DNA from: an uncultured Alteromonadales bacterium
GTDB taxonomy: Bacteria; Pseudomonadota; Gammaproteobacteria; Pseudomonadales; Cellvibrionaceae
Assembly: GCA_937864365.1 (NCBI GenBank)
Contig: CALMJT010000200.1
Location: 1-51,682, forward strand
DNA length: 51,682 nt
Reading direction: 5' to 3'
Position 1 is the first letter of the stretch, and the number at the start of each line of letters is the position of its first letter. Made by a program: the position numbers and the translations under genes. This document shows positions 35,695-45,181 of this stretch, piece after piece. The notes under the pieces were generated by a model. That model saw nothing but the letters and a program-made list of their open reading frames with translations, was not told the DNA's origin and made no database searches.

Positions 35695-37293
35695 ATGAGC
35701 GAAATCCTAAGCGATAACAAAGGCACCATGAGTAATAACGACAAAACCTCACAAAACCAAACCACCAGCGCCACCGATAAAGTCAGCCAAGATCAGGTCA
35801 ACAAGGCGCTGTGGTCGGCCTGTGATACCTTTCGCGGCACCATAAGCGCCGATACGTACAAAGACTTTATCTTGACCATGTTGTTTTTGAAGTACATCTC
35901 AGACGTATGGCAAGATCACTACGACGCTTACAAGGCCGAATACGGCGATGAGCCGGAATTGATCGAAGAAATGATGAAAAACGAGCGTTTTGTGCTGCCT
36001 CAAACCGCCAGTTTTAACGCTTTGTACCAACGCCGCCACGAACCTGGCAACGGCGAACGTATTGATCAAGCACTGCACGCCATTGAAGAAGCCAACGGCA
36101 CCAAACTAAAAGACGCCGGTAAAAGTGTGTTCCAAGACATCACCTTTAATACCGACCGACTAGGCGAAGAAAAACAAAAAAACACCATTTTGCGCCACCT
36201 TATGGAAGACTTCGCCAAAGACGAACTCAACCTAAAACCCAGCCGCGTTGGCACGCTGGATGTAATTGGTAACGCCTACGAATACCTAATCAAAAACTTC
36301 GCCGCCAGCGGCGGCCAAAAAGCCGGTGAGTTTTACACCCCGCCGGAAGTGAGCGATCTCATTGCCGAATTACTAGACCCGCAACCGGGTGAAAGCATTT
36401 GTGACCCCGCCTGTGGTTCTGCCTCATTATTAATGAAATGCGGCAGCAAAATTCGCAACAATCACAACAACAAAAACTACGCGCTCTACGGCCAAGAAGC
36501 CATTGGTTCTACCTGGTCATTTGCAAAAATGAACATGTTTTTGCACGGCGAAGACAACCACAAAATTGAATGGGGCGACACCATTCGCAACCCCAAATTG
36601 CTAGATAAAAACGGCAACCTCATGTTGTTTGATATTGTTACCGCCAACCCGCCCTTCTCATTGGACAAATGGGGCCACGACGAAGCCGAACACGATAAAT
36701 TCAGCCGCTTTCGCCGTGGTGTGCCACCAAAAACCAAAGGCGATTACGCGTTTATTCTGCACATGATCGAAACCCTTAAACCAACCACCGGCCGCATGGG
36801 TGTGGTTGTGCCCCACGGTGTGCTGTTTCGCGGCTCCAGCGAGGGTAAAATTCGCAAACAGTTAATCGACGAAAACCTGCTAGACGCTGTTATCGGCCTG
36901 CCAGAAAAACTCTTTTACGGCACCGGAATTCCGGCGGCGATTTTAATTTTTAGCAACCACAAAGAAGACGACTCGGTGATGTTTATCGACGCATCCCGTG
37001 AATTTAAAGCCGGTAAAAACCAAAATCTGCTCAGCCAAGATAACATCGACAAAATAGTGACCACCTACCGCGCCGGTAACGACGTTGATAAATACGCCTA
37101 CGTTGCAAGCCTCAGTGAAATCCAAGAAAACGACTACAACCTGAATATTCCCCGCTACGTAGATACCTTCGAAGAAGAGGAAGAAATCGACCTAATGGCC
37201 GTACGCGCCGAGCGCCAACAGTTGAAAGCGCAACTGGCGGAGCTTGAAACCGAAATGGAGAAATACCTAAAGGAGCTGGGTTATGACGCATAA
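35695..37293 (+). CDS. hsdM: Type I restriction-modification methyltransferase subunit HsdM
   Basis: The N6-adenine methyltransferase subunit that works with HsdS to protect host DNA. It has an N-terminal HsdM helical domain (about 30-170, LWSACDTFRGTISADTYKDF). The methylase core has GEFYTPPEV (211-219), SAM motif I DPACGSASLL (237-246), and catalytic motif IV NPPF (318-321). A coiled-coil C-terminal tail ends ELETEMEKYLKELGYDA. I chose the ATG at 35695 with AAGG upstream; an in-frame ATG at 35650 has no ribosome site, and another is at 35728. Codon use is clearly more GC-rich than the reverse transcriptase gene downstream. The 3' end overlaps hsdS by 11 bp. Confidence 0.96.
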   Translation: MSEILSDNKGTMSNNDKTSQNQTTSATDKVSQDQVNKALWSACDTFRGTISADTYKDFILTMLFLKYISDVWQDHYDAYKAEYGDEPELIEEMMKNERFVLPQTASFNALYQRRHEPGNGERIDQALHAIEEANGTKLKDAGKSVFQDITFNTDRLGEEKQKNTILRHLMEDFAKDELNLKPSRVGTLDVIGNAYEYLIKNFAASGGQKAGEFYTPPEVSDLIAELLDPQPGESICDPACGSASLLMKCGSKIRNNHNNKNYALYGQEAIGSTWSFAKMNMFLHGEDNHKIEWGDTIRNPKLLDKNGNLMLFDIVTANPPFSLDKWGHDEAEHDKFSRFRRGVPPKTKGDYAFILHMIETLKPTTGRMGVVVPHGVLFRGSSEGKIRKQLIDENLLDAVIGLPEKLFYGTGIPAAILIFSNHKEDDSVMFIDASREFKAGKNQNLLSQDNIDKIVTTYRAGNDVDKYAYVASLSEIQENDYNLNIPRYVDTFEEEEEIDLMAVRAERQQLKAQLAELETEMEKYLKELGYDA

Positions 37294-38452
37294 GGATATG
37301 CAAATGCTACGGGAGGCAGGAAGCCGAGAGCGGCGCGTGCCTGAGGGCTGGGGAGAGTTTCGTTTGAGTTCTGTATCTGAGCTACAACGCGGTTTCGATT
37401 TGCCAAATAATCAAAGGGTTAAAGGAACCGTTCCCGTTGTTTCGTCAGGTGGTATTACTGGCTTTCATGCTGAAGCCAGATCGAAAGCACCAGGTGTGGT
37501 AACTGGGCGATATGGTTCAATTGGAGATGTTTTCTTTATTGAAGAGGACTATTGGCCACTTAATACTGCACTTTGGGTTAAGAATTTCCACGGGAATGAT
37601 GAAAAGTTTATCTACTATCTATTAAGTAGTTTTGATTTCAAAAAATTTAGTGATAAGACTGGAGTTCCAGGGGTTAATAGGAACGATCTACACGCTGTTA
37701 AGGTGGCAGTTCCCCCACTCCCCGAACAAAAGAAAATCGCCCAAATTCTCTCCACTTGGGACAAAGCCATCACCACCACCGAGCAACTGCTCGTCAACAG
37801 CCAGCAGCAGAAAAAAGCCCTCATGCAACAACTGCTCACCGGCAAGCAACGCCTACTGGATCAGAATGGGAAAAGGTTTGAGGGGGAGTGGGAAAGTTAT
37901 GAACTGGGAGATTGGATTCGAGATTTTTCGGAAAAGTCAGTTACCAATGATCAGCATGAAGTGCTGACGTCTTCTCGGACAGGGTTAGTTAAGCAATCAG
38001 AGTATTTCACGGAAAGCCGAATCAGTCAGCGTGAAAACGCAGGTTTTAATGTGTTGCCGCCGAGATACATCACCTATCGCTCTAGAAGCGACGATGGACA
38101 GTTCTTTTTCAATAGAAACGAATTTTCGTTTACAGGGATTATTAGCACTTACTATCCGGTTTTTCACTTTCCTGATGGCGATTCCACTTTTTTCCTGAAT
38201 TACCTGAATCGAAGCTCATCAGCTTTTGCCGGATATAGTGTTGGGACATCTCAAAAAGTGCTTTCACTCAATGTTCTGAAAGGAATTAAGGCTAGATTGC
38301 CTAAGAAGGAAGAACAACAAAAAATCGCTGCCGTTCTTTCCTCTGCCGATCAGGAAATCACCACACTCCAACAAAAGCTCAACGCCCTAAAACAAGAGAA
38401 AAAAGCCCTAATGCAGCAATTATTAACGGGTAAGCTTCGGGTAGTGGTGTAA
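37283..38452 (+). CDS. hsdS: Type I restriction-modification specificity subunit HsdS
   Basis: A 389-residue target-recognition subunit. Two target-recognition domains are each followed by a conserved helical spacer. TRD1 (about 20-150) ends VAVPPLPEQKKIAQIL, then a helix with QQKKALMQQLLTGKQRLL. TRD2 (about 195-330) ends LPKKEEQQKIAAVLSSAD, then KALMQQLLTGKLRVV. The two spacers are near-duplicates, as expected for a bipartite DNA target. The target sequence cannot be predicted here. Its start lies within the end of hsdM, implying translational coupling, and the RT gene follows after 12 bp. Confidence 0.95.
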   Translation: MTHKDMQMLREAGSRERRVPEGWGEFRLSSVSELQRGFDLPNNQRVKGTVPVVSSGGITGFHAEARSKAPGVVTGRYGSIGDVFFIEEDYWPLNTALWVKNFHGNDEKFIYYLLSSFDFKKFSDKTGVPGVNRNDLHAVKVAVPPLPEQKKIAQILSTWDKAITTTEQLLVNSQQQKKALMQQLLTGKQRLLDQNGKRFEGEWESYELGDWIRDFSEKSVTNDQHEVLTSSRTGLVKQSEYFTESRISQRENAGFNVLPPRYITYRSRSDDGQFFFNRNEFSFTGIISTYYPVFHFPDGDSTFFLNYLNRSSSAFAGYSVGTSQKVLSLNVLKGIKARLPKKEEQQKIAAVLSSADQEITTLQQKLNALKQEKKALMQQLLTGKLRVVV

Positions 38453-38464
38453 GGAGTATCACTT

Positions 38465-41437
38465 ATGGAATTGAATATTGAACATATTGAAAAAGCCTAT
38501 ATTTTTGTTAAGAGCTATGCTTACCACGAAAACCTAAATCTCTTCCTTAAACAACGTGTAGCTGAGTTTGAAACAAAAGAAAAAAATCTCGAAAAAGTTT
38601 TTCAACTTATCTTAGATGTAATTGGTGAAAACAATCCTTGTGATAACCCTACATTTAAAACTTGGTTGAATAAACTCAATTACCATATATTACCAAAGCT
38701 TATAGAGCGTAAAGAAAGCATAAATAAAGATGATGGATTGTTTATTAGCAATGTTCGTGACTCTGATAAATATCAAGTTTCTAAAGTTAATTATTTTATT
38801 AACGCTCCTGTGGAACTTCATATCATTGAAATGTTATGGAGTTTGTGTGTTGGTCCAATTCTAGAAGAAGAAATAAGCAAAGACTGTTATGGGAACCGAA
38901 TTCACTCTTCCGCACTTAACTTTTCAGAGGAAGATAAACCTATAGGTCAGGAAATTTTTAAACGCTATATTGACCAATATAATCAATGGCGTGACCAAGC
39001 TTTGGAAGTTGCAACTGAAACGTCTAAAAATGGCGAAGATGTAGCGCTATTGTCACTGGACCTAAAATCATACTTTTATCACGTAGACTTTGACTTTGAA
39101 AGCGTCACAAAAAAAATTCAAAACTCTTGTCCAGACGATATAGAATCCAAAGAACTTGCACTAAAACTTAATCTAATGCTAGAGGCGGTGTATACACGTT
39201 ATCTAGATACTCTTGCAGCCCCGATCGAACAAACACACATTAACTGTAAAGATAAAAAGTTCTTGCCCATCGGTTTTGCTTCCTCCGCTATAATTGCCAA
39301 TTGGTACCTTTCTGAATTTGATTTATGTATTGCTGATAATGTTCGACCAGCTTATTTTGGCCGCTACGTTGATGACATTATTATGGTTTTTAAGCGTCCT
39401 AAGTTTGATGTAGAAAACCCTATTTCGTCATTTATAAGCGCTTATCTGGGGAATGTATTAACAATTGCTGATGATGAGTATGAAATAACGGTTACTGAAA
39501 ATAGATTACCCATTCAAAAAAACAAACTCATCCTACAATTTTTCGACAAAGAGCATAGTCGGGCGGGATTAGAAGTCTTTAAACAAGAACTTGATGAAAG
39601 AAGTAGCGCATTTAAATTTTTACCTAACGACCATATTGATAAAGAACTTGATCGATTTGCATACGACGTTCTCTACGAAGGTTCTACCAATAAACTCCGT
39701 AGTATTGCAGGCTTTACAGAGAATGAGACTGAGCTTGCAAAATATTTATCCAGCCATATAACTGCACATCGTCTTTGCAAATTCAATAATAAAAATACTG
39801 TTTTACCGCAACTTAAGCAGTTTTTTAAAGGACAGAATGCACTCCAATTCTTTAGACTATGGGAGAAACTGTATCAATACTCAACAATTATACAGAGCTA
39901 CAGCTTTGTCTCTTTTTTTTATGGCTATATTGAAGCAGAAATAAAAAAAATAGTTGTAGCCATACCAGATTCTAAAAAATCTGACTCTCTTACAATTAAA
40001 TTAAACGATGATTTGAGTTTGTATAACCAGCTTGCTCTGTCTATTACAATCGGTCTTTTGGATATAAAACCCTCTCGTCAAGGGAGTATCCGCAGAAGAT
40101 CTTTAGAGAAAAAATCTGAAGAGATTGCATTTTATAAAACAAAGCCTGATTTGATTGAATTAATCAGCTTTGAGTCTGGCTTACATTCTTTTGCATGGCA
40201 GTTCCGACATTCAAATCTTATCCGGCATCATCTTATTGCTTGGCCTCTTGAAAATTATTCTAGGAGAAGGGAAGAACCAGATCTAACTACTGAAAATAAT
40301 TTCACAAATTATATGAAGGTTGAGTTAGATGAAAGAAAAATTCGTTATTCACCTCGTTTTTTACACTTTGACGAATGGCAAATCTTTCATCTAGTAAGGA
40401 GTCTAGCGGATAACAGTGATTTGAATAGTTGGCTAAACGAATCTATTGAAGCCTATAAAAATCGATATTTTCAGAAGGAATTTCCAATAAAATTTACCTC
40501 TAAAGAGGAGAATACAGATGGCATTGTTAAATCCAGCTTATTGGTTTTCGATGGTAATTCAACAAGCCAAGTTAACTTAGCTATCGCAAATTTGCAGGTA
40601 AAAGAGGAGGATATAATCAGTGCCGTGCGGAGGGATCGCACACCAAATATTAGTTTTGACCGACAGAGAAATTTATACAATATCTTAAATTCTGCTATCA
40701 GTGAAAATGTCGATGTGTTGGTAATGCCTGAGGTTACAATACCAGTAAGCTGGCTTCCATTTATGTCTGCCTTTTCACGAAGGCATCAAATTGGCCTCAT
40801 TTTTGGGCTCGAACACTGGGTGGTAAACAGTATAGCTTATAATTTGATTATAGAGGCACTGCCATTTAAGGTTTCTGGTAAATACAAATCAAGTGTTATG
40901 ACTGCTCGCGTGAAAAACCACTACGCACCTGCCGAGTTGGAGCTGTTAGAATCAGTGAGGTTAAAACCCGGCAACTTTGCTTTTGGGACGAAAGCTCGTT
41001 ATCACAAAGTATTATGGCGAGGGTTATCTTTCGCAACATACAACTGTTTTGAATTATCTGATATTACTCACAGAGTTTTATTTAAATCAGAGATAGATCT
41101 TCTTTTTGCATGTGTCTGGAACAAAGACACAAATTACTATCAACATATTCTTGAGTCCGCAGTCCGGGATCTTCATTGTTACACGATTCAAGCAAATACC
41201 TCCGAGTACGGAGGGTCTTGCGTATTGAGGCCGACTAAAACTGAGAGTAAAACAATGCTCTTTGTTAAAGGTGGTGATAATCCTTGCGTACTGACCGCAA
41301 AACTCGATATTAAAGGGCTTAGAGATTTTCAATACAAATCAAAACCTAGTTCAAAAGATTATTTCAAGTATCTACCACCTGGCTACGACAGTGACTCAGT
41401 ACTTACACGAAGTGATTACAAAGAATTCGACAGTTAA
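38465..41437 (+). CDS. Defence-associated reverse transcriptase-nitrilase fusion (DRT, UG RT-nitrilase class)
   Basis: 990 residues. RT domain: N-terminal VELHIIEMLWSLCVGPILEE and YGNRIH, motif A with Asp199 in LSLDLKSYFYHVDF, motif B PIGFASSAIIANWYL (268-282), and motif C YVDD (301-304). A helical middle follows (about 420-680). The C-terminal domain is a carbon-nitrogen hydrolase with Glu756 (VMPEVTIP), Lys817 (RVKNHYAPAE) and Cys861 (YNCFELSD), so both active sites look intact. This is the architecture of DRT type 1 (UG1) and related UG RTs, which protect against phage. No maturase or retron feature is seen. GGAG precedes the ATG, 12 bp after hsdS. The gene is much more AT-rich than hsdM and hsdR, suggesting separate acquisition. 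Confidence 0.9.
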   Translation: MELNIEHIEKAYIFVKSYAYHENLNLFLKQRVAEFETKEKNLEKVFQLILDVIGENNPCDNPTFKTWLNKLNYHILPKLIERKESINKDDGLFISNVRDSDKYQVSKVNYFINAPVELHIIEMLWSLCVGPILEEEISKDCYGNRIHSSALNFSEEDKPIGQEIFKRYIDQYNQWRDQALEVATETSKNGEDVALLSLDLKSYFYHVDFDFESVTKKIQNSCPDDIESKELALKLNLMLEAVYTRYLDTLAAPIEQTHINCKDKKFLPIGFASSAIIANWYLSEFDLCIADNVRPAYFGRYVDDIIMVFKRPKFDVENPISSFISAYLGNVLTIADDEYEITVTENRLPIQKNKLILQFFDKEHSRAGLEVFKQELDERSSAFKFLPNDHIDKELDRFAYDVLYEGSTNKLRSIAGFTENETELAKYLSSHITAHRLCKFNNKNTVLPQLKQFFKGQNALQFFRLWEKLYQYSTIIQSYSFVSFFYGYIEAEIKKIVVAIPDSKKSDSLTIKLNDDLSLYNQLALSITIGLLDIKPSRQGSIRRRSLEKKSEEIAFYKTKPDLIELISFESGLHSFAWQFRHSNLIRHHLIAWPLENYSRRREEPDLTTENNFTNYMKVELDERKIRYSPRFLHFDEWQIFHLVRSLADNSDLNSWLNESIEAYKNRYFQKEFPIKFTSKEENTDGIVKSSLLVFDGNSTSQVNLAIANLQVKEEDIISAVRRDRTPNISFDRQRNLYNILNSAISENVDVLVMPEVTIPVSWLPFMSAFSRRHQIGLIFGLEHWVVNSIAYNLIIEALPFKVSGKYKSSVMTARVKNHYAPAELELLESVRLKPGNFAFGTKARYHKVLWRGLSFATYNCFELSDITHRVLFKSEIDLLFACVWNKDTNYYQHILESAVRDLHCYTIQANTSEYGGSCVLRPTKTESKTMLFVKGGDNPCVLTAKLDIKGLRDFQYKSKPSSKDYFKYLPPGYDSDSVLTRSDYKEFDS

Positions 41438-41721
41438 TAATTCGAAGAACAATAAGGGATGAGTTTATTTACTCTTGAACTTGTAGATGCAGTTTTATAG
41501 TTATAGACGAAAATATGCGCGTTAAGGTCATTGGCTTGTCGAAAGTTATTCGGGAAATGCATTGTGGTAACAGACTTACCTTTTCAATCGATATAGTTAT
41601 GTGTACATGCCAAATGTTATTAACGCACCTATTATTCCATTGCATTTTGACCGTGGGTTGTTATGCTGGAGTCACGACTCCCCCCTTGCAAGGTCATTTA
41701 GTTGACTGTTGCTTGGGGCGG

Positions 41722-41748
41722 AAAAACCGCCTTTTGGGCGGTTTTTTC
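41722..41748 (+). terminator. Strong terminator between RT and hsdR
   Basis: AAAAACCGCC, loop TTTT, GGGCGGTTTTTT: a GC-rich stem with a T run. It separates the hsdM-hsdS-RT transcript from hsdR. Confidence 0.88.
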
Positions 41749-41786
41749 ATTTTAGGACTGAGGAAACATCATTATGAACAATCGTT

Positions 41787-41792
41787 TATAAT
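41787..41792 (+). promoter_or_regulatory. Possible -10 box for hsdR
   Basis: A perfect TATAAT lies 39 bp after the terminator and 56 bp before the hsdR ATG. No good -35 box is found 16-18 bases upstream, so it may need an activator or may be chance. Confidence 0.35.
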
Positions 41793-41848
41793 CTGGCTGA
41801 CAAAATTCCTACGGGTAAAAAACCAATCATAAAACCGGAGTATTGGTG

Positions 41849-44800
41849 ATGGAGCACCCAAACCTCAAATTCCAAGAAGAATACAGCGCAAAAATACCGG
41901 CGCTGGCGTTGCTGACTAATCTTGGTTGGCGTTTTTTCTCGCCTAAACAGGCGTTAGCCGCCCGCGATGATAAAACCAGTGAAGTGGTGTTGCGCCAGCT
42001 GTTACGCACTCAGTTGCAAAGCCGCCGGTTTGTTTACGCGGGTAAGGCTTATCCGTTATCGAGTAAAAATATCGATAACTTGATTAACGAAGTGTGCAGC
42101 CCTGCGTTAAATGAGGGTTTGTTAATCGCCAATGAGAAAATCTACAACCATTTGTTGTACGGCATTTCGGTGACCGAGTTTGTCGATGGCAAAAAAGTAA
42201 GCCCAACCATTCCTTTAATTGATTGGCATAACCTCGCCAATAACAGCTTTGTGGTTACCGAAGAATTTACCGTTACGCGCACAAGTGGCGGTTTTTCCGG
42301 TGGGCAAAACAGTCGCAGGCCCGATATTGTCTGTTTTGTCAACGGTATTCCCTTGGTGGTCATTGAGGCCAAACGCCCGGATGGCAACGCCAAAAAAGGC
42401 CCAACCGTTAACGAAGGTATTTCTCAGTGCCTGCGTAATCAACGTCATGATGAAATCCTGTCTCTGTTTGCCTACAGCCAGCTGCTGCTCGCCATTAATG
42501 GCAGCGACGGCCGCTATGGTACTTGTGCAACACCCGAAAAGTTTTGGGCGGCGTGGCGTGAGGAAGATATTTCTGATGCCGAAATGTACGCCATCAAAAA
42601 TAAAAAACTCAATAGCGAACAACTAGCGAGCGTGTTTGATCACCGACCAGCAAAAGATCGGGATTGGTACCAAACCCTAATCGCCGGGGGCGAGCTGGCG
42701 GTCACCGGCCAAGACCGGTTACTCATCAGTGTGTTAAGCCCTGCTCGCTTATTGGAGATGACTCGCTACTTTACGTTGTTCGATAAAAAAGTCGGTAAAA
42801 TTGTCGCCCGCTACCAACAGGTATTTGGCATCAAGCGTTTAATTGAGCGCATTAATACCCACAACAGCGCGGGCGGCCGTGAAGGCGGTGTGATTTGGCA
42901 CACCACCGGCTCGGGTAAGTCGTTTACGATGGTGTTTTTAAGTAAGGCGATGATTCTGCACGAAAGCCTAAAACAGTGCCGCATTGTGGTGGTAACTGAT
43001 CGTGTTGATCTAGAAACCCAGCTCAGTAAAACCTTTGCCTCCGGCGGCGAGCTAAGTAGTAAAAAAGACTCCGCCGCAGCCATGGCGACCTCGGGCAAGC
43101 GCTTGGCCGAACAAATTGGTAAAGGCACTGAGCGCATTATTTTCTCATTGATTCAGAAATTTAATACCGCAACTCAACTGCCCGAATGCGTGAATACCAG
43201 CGCCGATATTATTGTGCTTATTGATGAGGGCCACCGCAGCCAAAACGGCGAAAACCATATTCGCATGCAGCAGGCTTTACCCAACGCCGCTTTTGTGGCC
43301 TTTACGGGCACACCCTTGTTAAAAGACGACAAAACCACCAATAAATTTGGCCCCATTGTGCACGCCTACACCATGCAGCGGGCGGTAGAAGATCAAACGG
43401 TAACACCGCTATTGTACGAAGAGCGCATTCCCGATTTAGACGTCAACGAACGCGCCATCGACAGCTGGTTTGATCGCATTACCGAAGGGCTTTCCGAGAA
43501 TCAAAAGGCAGACTTAAAACGCAAATCAGCCCAAAAAGGCCAATTGTACGGCGCCGACGATCGCATTCGATTAATCGCTTTGGATATCGCTAATCATTTT
43601 GTTAAAAACATCGACGACGGCTTAAGAGGCCAACTGGCTTGTGACAGCAAAGCATCCGCCATTAAATACAAAAAATATCTGGATGAAGCAGGCTTGTTTG
43701 AATCGGCGGTGGTAATGAGCCCGCCAGACACCCGTGAAGGCAATACCGACGTGAATACAACGCCAGAAATTAGCCAGTGGTGGAAAGATAACGTCGGCAG
43801 CCAAGACGAGCAAACCTACACCAAACACATCATCGAACGTTTTGGCTCGGATAAAGAAACCGGTAAAGACGCTTTGAAAATGCTAATTGTGGTGGATAAG
43901 CTTCTCACCGGTTTTGATGAGCCGAAAAACACGGTGTTGTACATCGATAAACCTCTTAAAGAGCACAACCTTATTCAGGCAATTGCGCGAGTAAACCGGC
44001 TGCATCCCGATAAAAAATTTGGTTATCTCATCGATTACCGTGGCATTTTATCGGAATTGGATACCACCATTGCGAAATACCAAGATTTGGCGTCACGCAC
44101 CCAAGGCGGCTACGACATTAATGATATTGCCGGTCTTTATAATCCGATGAGCACCGAATACAAACGTTTACCGCAGTTGTATAAACAGTTGTGGGCAATT
44201 TTTGACGGTGTGAAAAACAAAGGCGATATCGAACAGTTAGCAGCCCAGCTTTTGCCCAAGCTGCAAGAGCGAGACGGTGAATTTGTTGATGTAAATCTTA
44301 AACGCCGAGAGGACTTTTACGAAGCTCTAGCGGCGTTTTCCAGTTGTTTAAAGGTGGCTTTGCAATCGGCCACGTTTTTTGACGATAAAAGTTTTAGCGA
44401 CGACGATCGTCGCCATTACAAAGCAACCGTTAAACAATTTTCTGAATTACGCCAGGTTATTCAACAAAAAACCGGCGAAACCATTGACTACGACAACTAC
44501 GCTGAACAAGTAAAAAAGCTGTTAGATAAACACGTCGTCGGCGTGGCTGTAAAAGAACCCAGCGGCGTTTATGAAGTGGGAAAAATGGGACAAAAACCCC
44601 AACCCGAACAGTGGAGCGAAGATAAAACCCGCAACGAAACCGATATCATTAAAACCCGCGTTACAAAAATGATTGAACAAGAGCTGATGGATGACCCTTA
44701 TGCTCAAGAAGCCTTTTCCAAATTATTACGCGAAGCCATTGAAGAAGCCGAAAAACTTTTTGATCATCCTTTAAAACAATACCTGTTGTTTTGTGAGTTT

Positions 44801-45166
44801 GAGGAACAAGTAAAAAACCGACGCTTGCATGATATACCCGATGTTTTTGCCGGCAACCGTCATGCACAAGCTTATTTTGGTATCTTCAAAAAAGTGCTGC
44901 CCGAAGCCTTAACGTTGGTGATTAACAGTGGTGATCAACAAGTTCAAGACAAGTGGGTAAAAATCGCCTTTGAAATCGACCAAGCCGTAGAAACCTCGGT
45001 GGCAGAAAATTCGATAAATCCGCAAAATATCGAAGCCGATATTCGTAAAAAATTACTGCCGAATTTGTTCAAAGAATGCAAAGCCATTGGCGGCGGTATG
45101 GATCAAGCGAAAAAAATCGTTGAGCTGATTGTGCAAATCACTCGGGTTGGTTTGGCCAATATATAA
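41849..45166 (+). CDS. hsdR: Type I restriction endonuclease subunit HsdR
   Basis: A 1105-residue motor and nuclease subunit. The N-terminal PD-(D/E)XK nuclease has Asp159 in RRPDIVCF and Glu173-Ala-Lys175 in VVIEAKRPD. The superfamily 2 translocase has Walker A HTTGSGKSF (351-359), DEGH (459-462, a DEAH variant) and FTGTPLL, with DKLLTGFDEP and IQAIARVNR in the second RecA domain. The C-terminal helical part binds the methylase. The ATG at 41849 has GGAG nine bases upstream; TTG and GTG codons just before it are less likely. It is separated from hsdMS by the RT gene and a terminator. Confidence 0.96.
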   Translation: MEHPNLKFQEEYSAKIPALALLTNLGWRFFSPKQALAARDDKTSEVVLRQLLRTQLQSRRFVYAGKAYPLSSKNIDNLINEVCSPALNEGLLIANEKIYNHLLYGISVTEFVDGKKVSPTIPLIDWHNLANNSFVVTEEFTVTRTSGGFSGGQNSRRPDIVCFVNGIPLVVIEAKRPDGNAKKGPTVNEGISQCLRNQRHDEILSLFAYSQLLLAINGSDGRYGTCATPEKFWAAWREEDISDAEMYAIKNKKLNSEQLASVFDHRPAKDRDWYQTLIAGGELAVTGQDRLLISVLSPARLLEMTRYFTLFDKKVGKIVARYQQVFGIKRLIERINTHNSAGGREGGVIWHTTGSGKSFTMVFLSKAMILHESLKQCRIVVVTDRVDLETQLSKTFASGGELSSKKDSAAAMATSGKRLAEQIGKGTERIIFSLIQKFNTATQLPECVNTSADIIVLIDEGHRSQNGENHIRMQQALPNAAFVAFTGTPLLKDDKTTNKFGPIVHAYTMQRAVEDQTVTPLLYEERIPDLDVNERAIDSWFDRITEGLSENQKADLKRKSAQKGQLYGADDRIRLIALDIANHFVKNIDDGLRGQLACDSKASAIKYKKYLDEAGLFESAVVMSPPDTREGNTDVNTTPEISQWWKDNVGSQDEQTYTKHIIERFGSDKETGKDALKMLIVVDKLLTGFDEPKNTVLYIDKPLKEHNLIQAIARVNRLHPDKKFGYLIDYRGILSELDTTIAKYQDLASRTQGGYDINDIAGLYNPMSTEYKRLPQLYKQLWAIFDGVKNKGDIEQLAAQLLPKLQERDGEFVDVNLKRREDFYEALAAFSSCLKVALQSATFFDDKSFSDDDRRHYKATVKQFSELRQVIQQKTGETIDYDNYAEQVKKLLDKHVVGVAVKEPSGVYEVGKMGQKPQPEQWSEDKTRNETDIIKTRVTKMIEQELMDDPYAQEAFSKLLREAIEEAEKLFDHPLKQYLLFCEFEEQVKNRRLHDIPDVFAGNRHAQAYFGIFKKVLPEALTLVINSGDQQVQDKWVKIAFEIDQAVETSVAENSINPQNIEADIRKKLLPNLFKECKAIGGGMDQAKKIVELIVQITRVGLANI

Positions 45167-45181
45167 GCCCAGTAACATTCA

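Larger units (their letters stand above)
41438..41848 (+). ncRNA. Spacer between RT and hsdR; candidate structured RNA
   Basis: About 410 bp without a credible protein. It contains GGAGTCACGACTCC near 41671-41684, a 5-bp stem with a CACG loop, and ends in a strong terminator at 41722-41748. Since several defence-associated RTs use a nearby non-coding RNA, this segment is a reasonable place for one, but no known RNA family was recognised. It could simply be the 3' UTR of the hsdMS-RT transcript. Confidence 0.3.

Noticed and set aside
38465-41437. Retron or group II intron reading of the RT
   Set aside because: There is no maturase or HNH domain and no intron boundary, and the C-terminal nitrilase domain fits UG-type defence RTs instead.
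41515-41832. 105-codon plus-strand ORF between RT and hsdR
   Set aside because: It reads straight through the strong terminator at 41722-41748, has no ribosome site, and its product is Cys/Leu-rich without a family pattern.
42215-42626. Two 135-codon ORFs on opposite strands inside hsdR
   Set aside because: Both are out-of-frame shadows of the HsdR nuclease domain.
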